Shown here: one piece after another, positions 6,647 to 7,476 of the stretch
Position numbering within the stretch: position 1 is the first letter of the stretch
Layout of the letters: every line of letters begins with the position of its first letter
Source of the DNA: an uncultured Eubacteriales bacterium
GTDB lineage: Bacteria > Bacillota > Clostridia > Oscillospirales > Acutalibacteraceae
Length of the DNA stretch: 7,476 nt
Direction of reading: 5' to 3'
Assembly: GCA_934718145.1 (NCBI GenBank)
Contig: CAKUZC010000046.1
Location: 1-7,476, forward strand
Notes under the pieces: generated by a model
The model's database searches: none
The model's input: the letters and a program-made list of their open reading frames with translations, nothing else
Told to the model about the DNA's origin: nothing
Made by a program: the position numbers and the translations under genes

Positions 6647-7442
6647 TTTCGAATTTTGCAAATATTTTTCCGGAAATTCAATTGTTCATAAATTGGATGC
6701 AAGGCTTAAAATAATTTCATCATTAGTATTTTTTATACTTACTTTTTCATCTAATAATATAATTTCTTTAAGTATAATAGCTATTTCGATATTTATTATA
6801 GCCGCTCTTTCTGAAGTTCCTTTAATAAAGTACATAAAAAGCTTTAAGTCTGTACTAATTATTTCTCTTATCACTGCATTTATAAATTTATTTTTCGAAG
6901 CGGAAACCAATTTGGTTTGTTTAGGAAAACTTTCGGTGTCATTTTCGGGTTTAAAGAGCAGTATTTTTGTGTTTTTTAGGTTGTTTATACTTGTTTTTAT
7001 AAGTTCGATAACGATGTTTACAACCTCTGTTCAGGAAATATCTTTGGCTTTTGAAAATCTTTTATCACCTCTCGGATATTTAGGAATAAACACTCAAGAA
7101 ATTGCAATAACTATAACTCTTTCTTTAAGATTTATTCCCGTACTTTTTGAAGAAACTTATAAAATTATAAATGCACAAAAAGTAAGAGGAGCTAATTTTG
7201 ATAGTAAAAATGTAATAAAAAAAATCAGAGCTTTTTATAATATACTTGTTCCGTTATTTATTTTTTCATTTAAACGAGCAGAAAACATTGCAATTGCTAT
7301 GGAATCAAGGTGTTACAATGTTTTTAAGAAGAGGACTTCACTGAAAACCATGAAATTGAGTTATCGTGACACAATCTCAATAATCTTTCTTTTATTAATT
7401 TTTACCGGGGTAATCATATGCAACAAAATAAGGATATTTTGA
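6633..7442 (+). CDS. ecfT: ECF transporter transmembrane component EcfT
   Basis: EcfT is the membrane scaffold linking the EcfA1-EcfA2 ATPases to interchangeable substrate-binding S components. The 269-aa protein opens with YFSGNSIVHKLDARLKI, typical of the family, then has hydrophobic stretches at about 26-59, 71-90, 110-131, 155-172 and 245-264. Between the last two lies the cytosolic coupling region with the two 'Ala-Arg-Gly' motifs that contact the ATPases: AQKVRGANF (181-189, here V-R-G) and AMESRCY (222-228, here S-R-C). The coupling arginines, 185 and 226, are kept. ATG 6633 is chosen because AAGG (6623-6626) is 6 nt away; ATG 6639 is an alternative, two residues shorter. Either start overlaps the end of ecfA2. 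No S component is encoded in the window, consistent with a group II module shared by several S proteins encoded elsewhere. Confidence 0.94.
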   Translation: MLMNNFEFCKYFSGNSIVHKLDARLKIISSLVFFILTFSSNNIISLSIIAISIFIIAALSEVPLIKYIKSFKSVLIISLITAFINLFFEAETNLVCLGKLSVSFSGLKSSIFVFFRLFILVFISSITMFTTSVQEISLAFENLLSPLGYLGINTQEIAITITLSLRFIPVLFEETYKIINAQKVRGANFDSKNVIKKIRAFYNILVPLFIFSFKRAENIAIAMESRCYNVFKKRTSLKTMKLSYRDTISIIFLLLIFTGVIICNKIRIF

Positions 7443-7476
7443 ATTTAAGAAATATAATTGTTATAATCTCTTATGA
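7418..7476 (+). CDS. truA: tRNA pseudouridine(38-40) synthase TruA, N-terminal fragment
   Basis: Only the first 19 codons plus two bases fall in the window: MQQNKDILNLRNIIVIISY, with the next codon starting GA. The 'RNIIVIISYD' segment matches the first strand of TruA, which modifies uridines 38-40 of the tRNA anticodon arm, and truA commonly follows ecfT in Bacillota. The catalytic aspartate lies beyond the window. The ATG sits inside the end of ecfT in another frame, overlapping it by 25 nt, with GGGG (7407-7410) 7 nt upstream as the likely ribosome binding site. The identification rests on a short segment plus gene order. A start nearer the LRN segment is possible, but no later in-frame start codon is visible. 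Confidence 0.75.
   Translation, partial: MQQNKDILNLRNIIVIISY

Noticed and set aside
1..7476. CRISPR arrays, transposons, tRNA or rRNA genes, tandem repeats
   Set aside because: Reading through the window showed no regularly spaced repeats, transposase motifs or RNA gene signatures; nearly all sequence is accounted for by the genes listed.

Overview
The window is AT-rich (roughly one-third G+C by eye), with heavy use of AUA, AGA and AAA codons and GGAGG-type ribosome binding sites. This suggests a low-GC member of the Bacillota, most likely a clostridial lineage. RuvC (rather than the RecU typical of Bacilli), a Nif11-type leader gene and a group II ECF transporter cassette all fit. The sequence alone does not fix family or genus.

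Layout. Positions 1-231, minus strand: the N-terminal 77 codons of a Nif11-like peptide, cut off by the window edge; it looks like the leader of a ribosomally made, modified peptide (RiPP) precursor. Positions 232-479: a divergent intergenic region with a strong leftward promoter (TTGACA, 17 nt, TACAAT) and a rightward extended -10 promoter (TGATATAAT) just before ruvC. From 480 to the right edge every gene is on the plus strand and tightly packed: ruvC, ruvA, ruvB, glmM, a class I SAM-dependent methyltransferase of the RlmI-like (COG1092) type, ecfA1, ecfA2, ecfT and the first codons of truA. Gaps are mostly under 45 nt and several genes overlap, so this is probably one long transcription unit.

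How the genes work together. RuvA, RuvB and RuvC form the Holliday junction branch migration and resolution machine. GlmM makes glucosamine-1-phosphate for cell wall precursors. The methyltransferase probably modifies RNA, but its substrate is unknown. EcfA1, EcfA2 and EcfT form the energising module of an ECF vitamin/metal importer; no substrate-binding S component lies in the window, as expected for a shared group II module. TruA pseudouridylates tRNA anticodon arms.

Most notable points: (1) the Nif11-type precursor-like gene divergent from ruvC; (2) ecfA1 appears to start at a non-canonical ATT codon (4935), because its conserved first 40 residues are in frame behind a good ribosome binding site but contain no ATG, GTG or TTG; (3) a hairpin between a purine-rich Shine-Dalgarno-like stretch and the methyltransferase start; (4) the ecfA1A2T-truA block follows DNA repair and cell wall genes instead of the usual ribosomal protein gene rplQ. 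Apart from the Nif11-like gene, the content is housekeeping.
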